A DNA stretch of 47,236 nt from JACMQX01 sp044225675. Its GTDB lineage: Bacteria > Pseudomonadota > Gammaproteobacteria > Burkholderiales > Burkholderiaceae_C. The stretch covers positions 1-47,236 of the forward strand of contig JBGAIH010000038.1 of the NCBI GenBank assembly GCA_044225675.1, written 5' to 3'. The notes beneath the pieces are model-generated. The model was not told the origin of the DNA and ran no database searches. It saw only the letters and a program-made list of their open reading frames with translations. A program made the position numbers and the translations under genes. Positions 1 to 8,744 of the stretch are shown here, one piece after another. How positions within the stretch are numbered: position 1 is the stretch's first letter; every line of letters starts with the position of its first letter.

Positions 1-57
1 GTTCAGCGCCGGTGCGGAGTGATCGCAGCCGCCCTCGCGGAGCGAGAAGCGCAGGGA

Positions 58-190
58 CCCGGCACGCAGTGCCGGGCGCCGAAGCCAAGCGCCCACCGAA
101 GGGCCCCCAGCCTTGCGCGCGGTGCAACGACAGGCGAAGCCAAGCGCCCATCGAAAGGCCCCACCCTTGCGCGCGGTGCAACGAACGGCG
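58..190. repeat. Hairpin and two-copy tandem repeat downstream of a cytochrome c gene
   Basis: Positions 58-76 form a perfect hairpin (CCCGGCAC, loop GCA, GTGCCGGG). It is followed by two diverged copies of a unit of about 55 bp (about 81-135 and 136-190) sharing GAAGCCAAGCGCCCA and CTTGCGCGCGGTGCAACGA, and by the start of a third degenerate copy (about 187-197). The block lies 3' of the leftward cytochrome c gene. The minus strand shows no T-run after the hairpin, so it is not a clear intrinsic terminator. Positions 1-219 hold nothing else that looks coding. Confidence 0.6.
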
Positions 191-219
191 AAGCAAGACG
201 CAACGCCAACAAAGAGCCT

Positions 220-1116
220 TCAGCGCCCGCCAGCCGCCTTCGCCGGCACCGTCTTCAGGTAGGCGTACAAGGCCTGCAGGTCCACGTCGCTCATCTTGGA
301 GATCGACTCGAACGGCATCACCTTGATCGGCGTGCCATCAGGGCGCTTGCCGCTGCGCATCATCGCGCTGAAGGCGGCTGCGTCGGGGTAACGCGTCATC
401 GAGCTGCCGTCGCCCGGCGTGATGTTGGCGGCGGCGGGCCAGTCGGGCGGGCCGCCGGGGATCTTGCCGCCCGACAACTTCTCGCCGTGGCAGCCGATGC
501 ACATATTGCCCACATACTTGCCGTGCTCCACCGTCACGCCCTCGGCCACGGGCTGGGCCGGCGGCAGCGAATGGTCGATGCGCTGGGCCGCGTCGGGGAT
601 CATGTCGAAACCGTACAGCACCCAAGCCGGCAGCGGCAGCTGCACGATCGCGGGCGAGCCGCCCTGCACCGGCGGCAGGCTGCGCACATAGGCCACCAGC
701 GCGGCCAGGTCGGCGTTGGTGAAGCGGTTGTAGTCTTCGCTCGGCATCACCATCGCCGGACGGCCATCGGGCTTGACGCCGTGGCGGATGATGCGCACCC
801 AGTCCTCGGGCAGGTAGCGGGCCACGACGCCGACCGGCGTGATGTTGGGGCCCGCGATGCGCGTGCTGCCGTCGTTCACGAAGTCACGGCCCGCACCGTT
901 GGCGCCATGGCAGTCCACGCAGCCGCGCGACTGGAACAGGTATTTGCCGCGCTCGAGCGCCGCCGGCTCGGTGGTGTAGGGCACGGCCACCACCTGCACG
1001 TTCACGTGGCGCGCCCGCTTGGCCTCGCCCATCTGCTTGCCCGCGAGCACCACGCCCGCGGCCAGCAACACAAGTACCCCCAGGCCGCCTGCGGCCCACT
1101 TGATCCATGGCTTCAT
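220..1116 (-). CDS. Diheme c-type cytochrome, membrane-anchored
   Basis: This 298-aa protein has one N-terminal hydrophobic segment (about residues 8-26) that acts as an uncleaved anchor or signal. Two c-type heme sites follow, CVDCH at 66-70 and CIGCH at 206-210. Downstream MVMP- and VMPF-like stretches could supply the axial methionines. Two fused cytochrome c domains of this size are typical of electron-transfer subunits that work in the periplasm with membrane-bound dehydrogenases. No dehydrogenase partner is adjacent, so its donor and acceptor are unknown. The gene diverges from dinB across about 150 bp. The ATG is preceded on the minus strand by a GGAGGGGAAG stretch, which supports this start. 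Family assignment is firm; physiological role is not. Confidence 0.88.
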   Translation of the reverse strand: MKPWIKWAAGGLGVLVLLAAGVVLAGKQMGEAKRARHVNVQVVAVPYTTEPAALERGKYLFQSRGCVDCHGANGAGRDFVNDGSTRIAGPNITPVGVVARYLPEDWVRIIRHGVKPDGRPAMVMPSEDYNRFTNADLAALVAYVRSLPPVQGGSPAIVQLPLPAWVLYGFDMIPDAAQRIDHSLPPAQPVAEGVTVEHGKYVGNMCIGCHGEKLSGGKIPGGPPDWPAAANITPGDGSSMTRYPDAAAFSAMMRSGKRPDGTPIKVMPFESISKMSDVDLQALYAYLKTVPAKAAGGR

Positions 1117-1263
1117 CGTCTTCCCCTCCTAGAGATGGCTCCGGCTTCTTGGTGACTGCTGGATGGGTGCCGGGTCCTGCGGGCGGATTCTAGGGAGACT
1201 CCGGCGCGCTGTCACGCGCGGCCCTCACCGCTGACAGCCCCGGGGCGCATTGGCGGCAAAATC

Positions 1264-2610
1264 GTGGGCGTGACAGAAGTACCGTCCTCAGCCCCCGACA
1301 CGGCCCCTGCCGATGCGCCCCCGGGCGACACCACGCCCGGGGAGCGCAGCGCCGGGCGCATGCGCCGCATTGCGCATCTCGACATGGACGCGTTCTACGC
1401 CTCGGTGGAGCTGCTGCGCTACCCGCAGCTCAAGGGTCTGCCGGTGGTGATCGGCGGCGGCCGGCGCCGCGCCGACGAGGTGCTGGCGCGCGGTGCCGAG
1501 CTGCCGGTGGATGAGTTTCCGCGTCTGAAGGACTACGTCGGCCGCGGCGTGATCACCACCGCCACCTACGCGGCGCGGCAGTTCGGCGTGGGCTCGGCCA
1601 TGGGCCTCATGAAGGCCGCGCGGCTGGCGCCCGAGGCCATCTTGCTGCCGGTGGACTTCGAGGAAGTACGCCGCTACTCGCGCCAGTTCAAGAGCATCAT
1701 CCAGGAGATCGCGCCGCTCATGGAGGACCGGGGCGTCGATGAGGTCTACATCGACTTCACCGACGTGCCCGGCGGCCAGCGCGAAGGCGGGCGGGTGCTG
1801 GCGCGGCTGATCCAGAAGGCGATCTTCGAGCAGACGGGGCTGACCTGCTCCATCGGCGTCGCGCCCAACAAGCTGCTGGCCAAGATGGCCAGCGAGTTCA
1901 ACAAGCCCAACGGCATTTCGATCCTCCACGAGCACGAGCTGCAGGCGCGCATCTGGCCGCTGGCGGCGCGCAAGATCAACGGCATCGGCCCCAAGGCCGA
2001 CGAGAAGCTCAAGGCACTGGGCCTGCACACCATCGGCGATCTCGCGGCCCAGTCGCGCGAGTGGCTGCTGGCGCATTTCGGCAAGAGCTACGGCGCCTGG
2101 ATGCACGAGGCCGCCTGGGGCCGCGACAGCCGCCCGGTCGTGACCGAGAGCGAGCCGGTGTCGATGAGCCGCGAGACCACCTTCGACCGCGACCTGCATG
2201 CGGTGCGCGACAAGGCCGAGCTGGGCGAGATCTTCACCCGCCTGTGCACCAAGGTGGCCGAAGACCTGCAGCGCAAGGGCTACGCGGGCAAGACGATCGG
2301 CATCAAGCTGCGCTATGACAACTTCAAGATCGCCACGCGCGACATGACCATCGACCACTTCACCGCCGACGCCGCGACGATCCGCCGCATGGCGGGCCTG
2401 TGCCTCAAGCGCGTGCCGCTGGACAAGCGGCTGCGGCTGCTGGGTGTGCGGGTGGGCACGCTGGCGCGGCGCGAGGAGTTGGCGCAGGCCGACCTGCAGC
2501 CGGCCGGCGCAGGACAGAGCGCCCGCCCGGCTGCCCCGGATGCAGCGCAGGCAGGCGCGCGGCGCGGCCGCACGCCGGCGCCTGCCCCGGCCACAGACCA
2601 GTTGTTCTGA
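1264..2610 (+). CDS. dinB: DNA polymerase IV (Y-family translesion polymerase)
   Basis: Error-prone polymerase that extends past damaged or misaligned template ends. The Y-family signature HLDMDAFYASVE (about residues 38-49) supplies the first catalytic aspartate. DEVYIDFTDV near residue 160 supplies the second acidic pair, and SIGVAPNKLLAKMASE follows. A helix-hairpin-helix thumb (KINGIGPKADEKL) and a little-finger domain come next. The 448 aa exceed the usual 350-420 because of a proline/alanine-rich N-terminal stretch and a low-complexity C-terminus. The listed start is GTG; an ATG at 1360, six codons before the HLDMD motif, is an alternative. The final QLF resembles a weak beta-clamp-binding tail, which is an inference. 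No LexA box was recognised upstream. Confidence 0.93.
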   Translation: MGVTEVPSSAPDTAPADAPPGDTTPGERSAGRMRRIAHLDMDAFYASVELLRYPQLKGLPVVIGGGRRRADEVLARGAELPVDEFPRLKDYVGRGVITTATYAARQFGVGSAMGLMKAARLAPEAILLPVDFEEVRRYSRQFKSIIQEIAPLMEDRGVDEVYIDFTDVPGGQREGGRVLARLIQKAIFEQTGLTCSIGVAPNKLLAKMASEFNKPNGISILHEHELQARIWPLAARKINGIGPKADEKLKALGLHTIGDLAAQSREWLLAHFGKSYGAWMHEAAWGRDSRPVVTESEPVSMSRETTFDRDLHAVRDKAELGEIFTRLCTKVAEDLQRKGYAGKTIGIKLRYDNFKIATRDMTIDHFTADAATIRRMAGLCLKRVPLDKRLRLLGVRVGTLARREELAQADLQPAGAGQSARPAAPDAAQAGARRGRTPAPAPATDQLF

Positions 2611-2747
2611 GCCCGGCCGGCCTGTCGCCCACTTGGCCGGCCCGACGCGCCGAAACCGGTTGAATCCAGACGCGCCCAGCCTGCGTAAGCGAATGTATCG
2701 GTCGTCCGGCCGATCCCGATCATTCGACTTCGTTTCAGGAGCTGTAG

Positions 2748-3671
2748 ATGTCTTCCTTTCGTTCGATGGCTGCGGCGTGCGCTGCGGCCTGCCTGGCTGC
2801 GGCCGGCGCCGCCCATGCCGATACCGGCAAACTGCTGCTGACCGGCGGCGTGAGTACCGTGGAGGGCGCGGCAGGCGGCGGCATCACGCCCTGGGCCGTG
2901 ATCGGCAGCAATGCCACCGAAGGCGAGAAGGGTTTCAGCGCGCATCTGAGCCGCGTGAACACGCGTGACTACGGCATGACGGCCTATGGCGCGGCCGTGG
3001 GCATCAACGAGCGCATCGAGCTGTCGCTCGGCCGGCAGGACTTCAACACCGGCGGCACGGGCGCGGCGCTCGGCCTGCCCGGCCTGCACCTGCGGCAGAA
3101 CATCATCGGCGCGAAGTACCGCATCGCGGGCGACGCCGTCCTCGACAGCGACACGCTGATGCCGCAGGTCGCCGTGGGCGTGCAGTTCAAGTCGCTGGAG
3201 TCCAGCGGACTGGACGGCACGCTGTCCGCGCTGGGCGCCAAGCGCTCGGGTGTGGACCTGTATGTGAGCGCGACCAAGCTGTTCCTGGCGCAGGGCATTC
3301 TCGTCAACGGCACGCTGCGCGCCACCAAGGCCAACCAGAACGGGCTGCTCGGCTTCGGCGCGACGCTGGGCACCCCGCACGACAGCTACAAGCTGATGCC
3401 CGAGCTGTCGGTGGCCTGGCTGGCCGCGAAGAACGTCGCGATCGGCGCCGAGTACCGCCGCATGCCCAACAACCTGCAGGACGCCGGCGCCGCCGCAGGC
3501 CTGGGCAACGGCCTGCGTGCCGGCGACTGGAAGGACGTATTCGTCGCCTGGGCGCCGACCAAGAACCTCTCGCTCACGCTGGCCTGGGTGGACCTGGGCA
3601 CCATCGTGCCCGCCACCACCGGCAACCGGCGCCAGACCGGCACCTACCTGTCGGCGCAGGTGGCGTTCTGA
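2748..3671 (+). CDS. DUF3034 family outer membrane protein
   Basis: This 307-aa protein has a cleavable signal peptide ending near AHA-D at residues 23-25. The mature part starts TGKLLLTGGVSTVEGAAGGG, characteristic of the DUF3034 family of proteobacteria. Alternating hydrophobic residues and a C-terminus ending in phenylalanine (LSAQVAF) fit an outer-membrane beta-barrel. Function is unknown. AGGAG lies just upstream of the ATG. The exported truncated hemoglobin gene follows 51 bp later in the same direction, so the two are probably co-transcribed; a joint role is only inferred. Confidence 0.85.
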   Translation: MSSFRSMAAACAAACLAAAGAAHADTGKLLLTGGVSTVEGAAGGGITPWAVIGSNATEGEKGFSAHLSRVNTRDYGMTAYGAAVGINERIELSLGRQDFNTGGTGAALGLPGLHLRQNIIGAKYRIAGDAVLDSDTLMPQVAVGVQFKSLESSGLDGTLSALGAKRSGVDLYVSATKLFLAQGILVNGTLRATKANQNGLLGFGATLGTPHDSYKLMPELSVAWLAAKNVAIGAEYRRMPNNLQDAGAAAGLGNGLRAGDWKDVFVAWAPTKNLSLTLAWVDLGTIVPATTGNRRQTGTYLSAQVAF

Positions 3672-3722
3672 GCCCTCGCCTTCCGCCTCCCGCGCGCATT
3701 CAACTTTCTCCAGGACATTGAC

Positions 3723-4292
3723 ATGAGCTTGCTTGCCTTCTCCCGTGCCCTCTCCTCGCCCGCCGCCCGCCCGGCGGCCCGGCGCTCCAGCGCCACCGCC
3801 TTCAGCGTGCCGCTCGCCGCAGCGCTGCTGCTGCTGGCAGCTGCGCCCGCGCGCGTCGCCCTGGCGCAGACGGCCTCCATGGCCGCCCCTGCACCCGCCC
3901 AGACCGCTGGCGCACCCATGCCCACGCCGGCCGATCCGGCGCTGTACCGGGCCTTCGGCGAACGGCCCGGCCTGGTCAAGCTGATGGACGACTTCATGGT
4001 GCGGCTGCTGGCCGATCCGCGCACCGCGCCGCACTTCAAGGAGGTCAAGCAGGACAATCTGAAAATGCAGCTGGTCGACCAGTTCTGCCACGTGAGCGGT
4101 GGGCCCTGCGTCTACAAGGGCGCGGACATGAAGACCGCGCATGGCAACCTCGACATCCGCAAGTCCGACTTCAACGCGCTGGTCGAGGTGCTGCAGCAAT
4201 CGATGGACGCGCAGGGCATTCCCTTCCGCGCCCAGAACGAGCTGCTGGCCAAGCTGGCACCGATGCACCGCGAGGTGATCACCGTGCGCTGA
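3723..4292 (+). CDS. Exported group 1 truncated hemoglobin
   Basis: This 189-aa protein comprises about 50 residues of signal peptide and linker followed by a truncated globin of about 120 residues. The globin part shows LYRAFGERPGLVKLMDDF at its start and then CHVSGGPCVYKGADMKTAH, where the final histidine is the expected proximal heme ligand. The N-terminus has basic residues, then a long Ala/Leu core ending ALA-Q, so the globin is probably periplasmic, which is unusual for a family that is mostly cytoplasmic. Group 1 truncated hemoglobins bind O2 or NO; the ligand here cannot be inferred. It lies directly behind the DUF3034 gene with an AGGACATTGAC stretch before the ATG. Confidence 0.85.
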   Translation: MSLLAFSRALSSPAARPAARRSSATAFSVPLAAALLLLAAAPARVALAQTASMAAPAPAQTAGAPMPTPADPALYRAFGERPGLVKLMDDFMVRLLADPRTAPHFKEVKQDNLKMQLVDQFCHVSGGPCVYKGADMKTAHGNLDIRKSDFNALVEVLQQSMDAQGIPFRAQNELLAKLAPMHREVITVR

Positions 4293-4374
4293 GCGCAGCG
4301 GCCGCAGCATCGTTGCAGCGCAGCAACGAGCAGGCATTGACCGGAGCGCGCCACAAACTTACATTGAACTTACA

Positions 4375-4403
4375 CGGCCGGCCCCGCACGGGGCGGCCGT
4401 TTC
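4375..4403 (+). terminator. GC-rich hairpin behind the truncated hemoglobin gene
   Basis: The stem pairs CGGCC-G-GCCCC with GGGGC-GGCCG around the loop GCAC, with a one-base bulge, and is followed by only TTTC. It sits about 80 bp after the globin stop and about 25 bp before the next gene. The short T-tract makes it a weak terminator candidate that could also act as a leader hairpin for the small membrane protein gene. Confidence 0.4.
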
Positions 4404-4427
4404 AATGCATGGACAAGGGGTCGCACC

Positions 4428-4694
4428 ATGGGTCTGGAGCAGTTGCGTCGCATCAAGCTGTGGCATGTCGAACACCGCGCCGAGCATCCGCTCGAATACC
4501 ACCTGTTCGACGCGGTGCTCACGCTCTGGCTGGCGGGCTGGGTCGGCCTGCTGCCGGCCTTCCTGTTCTGTCCGCCGGCCCTGCTGCTGTGCCCCGCAGC
4601 GGCGTTCGCGCCGGCAGCCTATGTCGGCTGGCGCCTTCGGGCCCACCGGGCCCGGCGTCTGCGCTGCGACTGGGCCGCGCTGGCGCCGGGCTGA
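4428..4694 (+). CDS. Small two-helix membrane protein, unknown function
   Basis: The product is 88 aa. The charged N-terminus (KLWHVEHRAEHPLEYHLFD) is followed by a hydrophobic stretch of about 50 residues (ALLLCPAAAFAPAAYVGWR near its end) long enough for two membrane helices, then an arginine-rich tail, which predicts cytoplasmic ends. Third codon positions are strongly G/C, like neighbouring genes, which favours this frame over the overlapping one. It is not recognised as a named family. It stands alone between a hairpin and the crotonase gene. Confidence 0.6.
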   Translation: MGLEQLRRIKLWHVEHRAEHPLEYHLFDAVLTLWLAGWVGLLPAFLFCPPALLLCPAAAFAPAAYVGWRLRAHRARRLRCDWAALAPG

Positions 4695-4771
4695 GGTGAG
4701 GCACCCTGCGCCGCGCCCGTGACAGCGACGCCGCCCGATTGCGCCTACAGTGGCGGGCAAGGAGATCTGCC

Positions 4772-5602
4772 ATGCAATGCTTCACGCTGACCGAAACCGG
4801 GCACGTCGCCCATCTGGTACTCAACCGCCCCGACGCGCTGAACACGATGAATCCGCAGTTCTGGCGCGAGCTCGACGACGTGCTCGCGGCCCTGCACCGC
4901 CAGGGCACGGCACGGGCGCTGGTGATCTCCAGTACCGGCCGGCACTTCAGCGCCGGCATGGCGCTCGAGACCTTCGGCGGCGCCATCACCATGGACGACG
5001 CGAGCCCCGAAGGCCGCGCCGCGATCTTCGACCTGCTGACCGACATGCAGGCCACCTTCACCCGGCTGGAGTCGCTGCGCATTCCGGTGATCGCCGCCAT
5101 CCACGGCGGCTGCATCGGCGGCGCCGTCGACATGGTGACCGCCTGCTGCATCCGCTACGCCACGGCCGACGCCTTCTTCTGCATCCAGGAGATCAACATC
5201 GGCATGGTGGCCGACGTCGGCACACTGCAGCGCCTGCCCAAGCTCATGCCTGAAGCCGTGGTCAAGGAGCTGGCCTACACCGGCCGCCGGCTGCCCGCTG
5301 CGCGGGCGCTGGGCTACGGACTGGTCAACGAGGTGTTCGACACGCAGGAGGCGATGCTGGCTGCCGCGCTGCAGTGCGCACGCGAGATCGCGGCCAAGCC
5401 GCCCGTGGCGATCTGGGGCACCAAGCAGGCGATCCACTACACGCGCGACCACTCGGTGGAAGACGCGCTGCGGCAGATGGGCTGGCTGCAGGGCGCGATC
5501 TGGAGCAACGCCCATGTGCGCGAGGCGGTGGCCGCGATGAAGGACAAGCGGGCCGGAAGCTTCGACGCGCTCGCGCCGCTCACCTCGTTCCGCGATCTCT
5601 GA
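4772..5602 (+). CDS. Enoyl-CoA hydratase/isomerase (crotonase) family protein
   Basis: This 276-aa crotonase-fold enzyme acts on an acyl-CoA. It has the first oxyanion-hole segment RHFSAGMALETFGG and the second, IHGGCIGGAVDMVTACCIRYATADAFF. The EINIGMVADVGTLQRLPKL region resembles delta3,5-delta2,4-dienoyl-CoA isomerases, where an aspartate in VADVG is catalytic, so an isomerase is at least as likely as a hydratase. The start was moved to 4772 because AAGGAGA ends 7 bases before that ATG; the frame is open further upstream without a better site. It ends 10 bp from the convergent phytochrome gene. No other beta-oxidation genes are adjacent. Confidence 0.85.
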   Translation: MQCFTLTETGHVAHLVLNRPDALNTMNPQFWRELDDVLAALHRQGTARALVISSTGRHFSAGMALETFGGAITMDDASPEGRAAIFDLLTDMQATFTRLESLRIPVIAAIHGGCIGGAVDMVTACCIRYATADAFFCIQEINIGMVADVGTLQRLPKLMPEAVVKELAYTGRRLPAARALGYGLVNEVFDTQEAMLAAALQCAREIAAKPPVAIWGTKQAIHYTRDHSVEDALRQMGWLQGAIWSNAHVREAVAAMKDKRAGSFDALAPLTSFRDL

Positions 5603-5611
5603 AGCCGGGCC

Positions 5612-7810
5612 TCAGGCGTCCGAGGTGTCGGGCCGCCGCACCGGGAAGATCGCGGTGAACACCACGTACGGGTCGGCCCAGGTGTATTCGAGCGTGCCGC
5701 CGTGGCCGTTCACCACTTCGCGTGCGATGTACAGGCCCAGGCCCAGCCCGCGCCGGTTGCGCGGGTTGCCCATCGAGCTGCGCTTGAACGGGCTGTAGAG
5801 GCTGGCCGCCACCTCGGCAGGGATCTCGTGGCCGTGGTTGCTGACCTCCAGCTCCACCATGCCGTCGCGTTCGGCCAGCTGCACCAGCACCGGCTCGCCG
5901 GGCGTGCCATGGTGGCGCGCATTGCTCAGCAGGTTGGCCAGAAGCTGCGCCATGCGGTCGGCGTCCACCTCGGCCTTGAGCGACTGCGGCAGGTTCTGGG
6001 TGAAGCCGATTTCGGGGTGGGCAACGCGCGATTCCTCGACGAGGTCGGCCACCAGCTGGCGCAGGTCGATCTCCTCGAAGCGAAAGCCCAGCCCCATGCC
6101 GCCCTGCAGGCGCGAGATGTCGAGCACCTGGCTGACCAGGCGCTGCATGCGGGTGCTGGAGGTCTGGATGCGCTGACCCATCTTGTGGGCCATCTGCTCG
6201 CCGGTCTGCAGCACGCTGGCGGCCAGGCTGATGGAGTTCAGCGGATCGCGCAGGTCATGGCCCAGCACCGCCATGAGCTGGTTGCGGGCGCGGTTGAGTT
6301 CGGCATTGCGGGCCGCGGTGGCGCGCAGCATTTCGTCGAGCAGCTGGCGCGCGATCTCGAGTTCGGCCGCGTCCCAGGGCACGGCGTGGCCGCGCACCGT
6401 CTCGCGCCAGATCTCGAACGAGGCGCGCGGCGTCAGGCGCGGGCCGAGCGGGCCGCTGGTGTATTGCTTCTCGGGCGTGCCACCCCAGAGGATGGTCTCG
6501 ACCTCCTCCTTGCGCAGCAGGACCAGCCAGCCGTGGGTGTCGAAGCGCAGGGCCAGCACGCCGCACCACACCCCCATGGCCCTGGCCAGGGCGGGCTCGG
6601 CGGCCAGGGTCGGCAGCGCCAGCAGCTCGCCCTGGCGCAGGTCGGGCCGGGCGGCGAGCCATTGCAGCAGCTCGCGCGCGGCGGGCTCGGCCACGTCGCC
6701 GTGCAGCGCCAGCTTGCCGTCCTCGCTCAGCAGCGCAGCGCTGCAGGCGAAGGTCTCGCACAGCGCCGGCAGCAGCGGGCGTACCGCCGGCAGCGCGTCG
6801 TCCAGGTGGAGCAGTTGCTCGATGGCCCGCGCGCGCAGGCTGACCGCAGCAGCAATGCGCTCGCCATGCTCGCTCGCCAGCACGCCCTGCAGGTTGGCCG
6901 CCAGCACCTGCACCAGCACGTCGCAGGCCATGCGCACCGCATAGGGCACCTGGCGCGGCGCCATGTGGTGGCAGGCCAGCATGCCCCAGAGCTTGCCGTT
7001 GATGACGATGGAGATGCTCATGGACGCCTTGACGCCCATGTTGGTGAGGTATTCGATGTGCACCGGCGATACGCTGCGCAGCACGCAGTGGCTCATGTCG
7101 AGCGGCGGGCCGGACGGCCCGGCCACGTCCACCGGCGCAGCCGCCACGTCGGCGATCAGGCGCAGGGTGTTGATGACGTAGAGGCGCCGCGCCTGCGCCG
7201 GAATGTCGCTGGCCGGATAGCGCCGGTGCAGGAAGGGCTCGAGCGAGTCCACCCGCGACTCGGCGACGATGTCGCCGCTGTCGTCATGGCGGAAGCGGTA
7301 GCCCATGACCCGGTCGAAGCCGGTCAGCTCCCGCACCTCGGCGACGGCGGCGTCCAGCAGCGGCTGCACCGCCTTGAGTCGGCGGAGCCGGTCCATGCTG
7401 CGGTGGGCCTTGAGCGCGAAGGCCGAGACCCGGCCGGCTTCATCGGGCTGGCACTCGAACTCCATGACCACGCTCGGCCCGCTGCGGTGGACGATCAGGT
7501 CGAATGCGCGGCCGTGCACCGTGACCTCCGAGGCCTGCGGACCGTCGAACGTATCGGAGCCGGCCGCAGCCAGCGCGAGCGCGGCACGGGCCGGAGCGCT
7601 CAGGTGGGCATCGGTGCAGGCCCGGCCGCGCGCGGGCAAGGGCCCGAGCAGCGCCTGCGCATTGGTGCTGGCGTGCGTGAGCAGGCCGTCGGTGTCGAAA
7701 GCCAGCAAGGCGCCATGCGACTGGATGCGGCCCGGGATGTGGATGGGCTCCACATCGCAGTTGTCGAGCGTGACGGGCGGGGTCGGTGTCATGGAAGCAG
7801 GGGGCGTCAT
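5612..7810 (-). CDS. bphP: Bacteriophytochrome sensor histidine kinase
   Basis: Red/far-red photoreceptor kinase of 732 aa. The order is PAS-GAF-PHY followed by HisKA and HATPase. The biliverdin-binding cysteine is C18 in NCDVEPIHIPG. The chromophore-contacting PASDIP lies at 199-204. The PHY tongue carries WGGTPEKQYTSG and PRASFE. The phosphoacceptor histidine sits in GHDLRDPLNSI (about 518), with ATP-binding motifs NLLSNARHHG and GLGLGLYIA downstream. The frame stays open upstream, but ATG at 7810 overlaps the bphO stop as ATGA and directly precedes the conserved N-terminus. No response regulator gene adjoins it, so its output partner is elsewhere. Confidence 0.95.
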   Translation of the reverse strand: MTPPASMTPTPPVTLDNCDVEPIHIPGRIQSHGALLAFDTDGLLTHASTNAQALLGPLPARGRACTDAHLSAPARAALALAAAGSDTFDGPQASEVTVHGRAFDLIVHRSGPSVVMEFECQPDEAGRVSAFALKAHRSMDRLRRLKAVQPLLDAAVAEVRELTGFDRVMGYRFRHDDSGDIVAESRVDSLEPFLHRRYPASDIPAQARRLYVINTLRLIADVAAAPVDVAGPSGPPLDMSHCVLRSVSPVHIEYLTNMGVKASMSISIVINGKLWGMLACHHMAPRQVPYAVRMACDVLVQVLAANLQGVLASEHGERIAAAVSLRARAIEQLLHLDDALPAVRPLLPALCETFACSAALLSEDGKLALHGDVAEPAARELLQWLAARPDLRQGELLALPTLAAEPALARAMGVWCGVLALRFDTHGWLVLLRKEEVETILWGGTPEKQYTSGPLGPRLTPRASFEIWRETVRGHAVPWDAAELEIARQLLDEMLRATAARNAELNRARNQLMAVLGHDLRDPLNSISLAASVLQTGEQMAHKMGQRIQTSSTRMQRLVSQVLDISRLQGGMGLGFRFEEIDLRQLVADLVEESRVAHPEIGFTQNLPQSLKAEVDADRMAQLLANLLSNARHHGTPGEPVLVQLAERDGMVELEVSNHGHEIPAEVAASLYSPFKRSSMGNPRNRRGLGLGLYIAREVVNGHGGTLEYTWADPYVVFTAIFPVRRPDTSDA

Positions 7811-8541
7811 GCAGCGACCTTCTGCACAGCGGCGCGGACCGCTGTTTCGGGCGCGGGCCCGGCTGCGAGGCTGGCAGCGCGCGCGCGCCGCGCAAAATCG
7901 GCAAAGGCCCAGGCCGCGCCGTCGCAGGCCGCCGCCACGTCGGCCGGCGTCACGAGGCGGGCGCGCAGGGCTGCGATGAACCCGCCCCAGCGCGACGCCG
8001 TGGGCTCGTCGCCTGCCAGGTAGCGCAGCGAGTGCGGGTGCAGCGCCTCGCGCAGGCGCCGGTACAGCACGAGGCCGCCGAGCGACGAGCCTTCGACCAC
8101 GTAGGCCACGCCCCAGCACCATGCACCGTCCTCTGCGGTGGCCGGCAGTTCGGTCGGCAGTTCCGTCGGCACGTCGGCCTGAATTGCGGCCTGCACCACA
8201 GTCCGTTGAGCGCCATCGTCAAGCACGGGCGGCAGGCTGTCCCGCAGAGCCGGGGACAGATCGGCCAGATCGATCAGATCGGCCTCGATGCGGGCCAGCC
8301 GCGCGTCGGCCGAACCGAAGCCGGCACGTGCGAGGCAGGGCTGAACGCCCAGGAGCCAGCCGCGCGTGGCGACCAGGTGGCTCGCGTAGGCGTGCAGGCC
8401 GGCGCCCGGCTGCGCCAGGGCCAGGCTGGCATCGAGCCGCGCGTGCGCGGCGCCGGTGGCCTGGCGCAAGGCCGCCAGCGCGTCCGGCAGGCCGGCCGCT
8501 TCAGTGCGCGTGATGAACGAGGAAGAATTCGAGGTAGACAA
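7807..8541 (-). CDS. bphO: Biliverdin-producing heme oxygenase
   Basis: Opens heme to biliverdin, iron and CO; biliverdin is the chromophore of the phytochrome encoded immediately downstream. The 244-aa protein has the proximal heme ligand H33 in ATGAAHARLD and the family signature EGSSLGG at 150-156 over the distal side. The TGA overlaps the bphP ATG by 4 bp (7807-7810), so the two are translationally coupled. A short internal DNA repeat near 8140-8165 encodes PTELPTELP. Assignment rests on motif, size and neighbour. Confidence 0.9.
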   Translation of the reverse strand: MSTSNSSSFITRTEAAGLPDALAALRQATGAAHARLDASLALAQPGAGLHAYASHLVATRGWLLGVQPCLARAGFGSADARLARIEADLIDLADLSPALRDSLPPVLDDGAQRTVVQAAIQADVPTELPTELPATAEDGAWCWGVAYVVEGSSLGGLVLYRRLREALHPHSLRYLAGDEPTASRWGGFIAALRARLVTPADVAAACDGAAWAFADFARRARAASLAAGPAPETAVRAAVQKVAA

Positions 8542-8669
8542 GGATGGCGTTCGGGGTCAGGCGGGGTAGAAGGGACTTGGCAAACCGGCTGAACAAAAAA
8601 AGACTGAACGAGCTTGAAGCAGCAGGTCCCGTGCCGGGTTTCGGGGTGTTGCTGCGATTCGGGCGAACG

Positions 8670-8698
8670 ATATTAAGCCGGCCCGACTTTCGAGCCAA
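8670..8698 (-). promoter_or_regulatory. Sigma-70-type promoter candidate for bphOP
   Basis: On the minus strand TTGGCT (8693-8698) and TAATAT (8670-8675) are separated by exactly 17 bp. Each hexamer matches consensus at four of six positions. Transcription would start near 8663, giving a leader of about 120 nt before bphO. The site lies just downstream of the queF stop. Confidence 0.5.
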
Positions 8699-8744
8699 TG
8701 TCTTTTGACGTGATGCCAATGGCCTACCTGCGGCGCAGCCGGAT

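Noticed and set aside
81..190. Possible CRISPR array
   Set aside because: Only two diverged copies of a long unit without unique spacers between identical short repeats; no cas genes in the window.
7811..8122. An N-terminal extension of the phytochrome frame
   Set aside because: It overlaps bphO out of frame, has no conserved sequence, and the ATG at 7810 gives an ATGA overlap and the canonical N-terminus.
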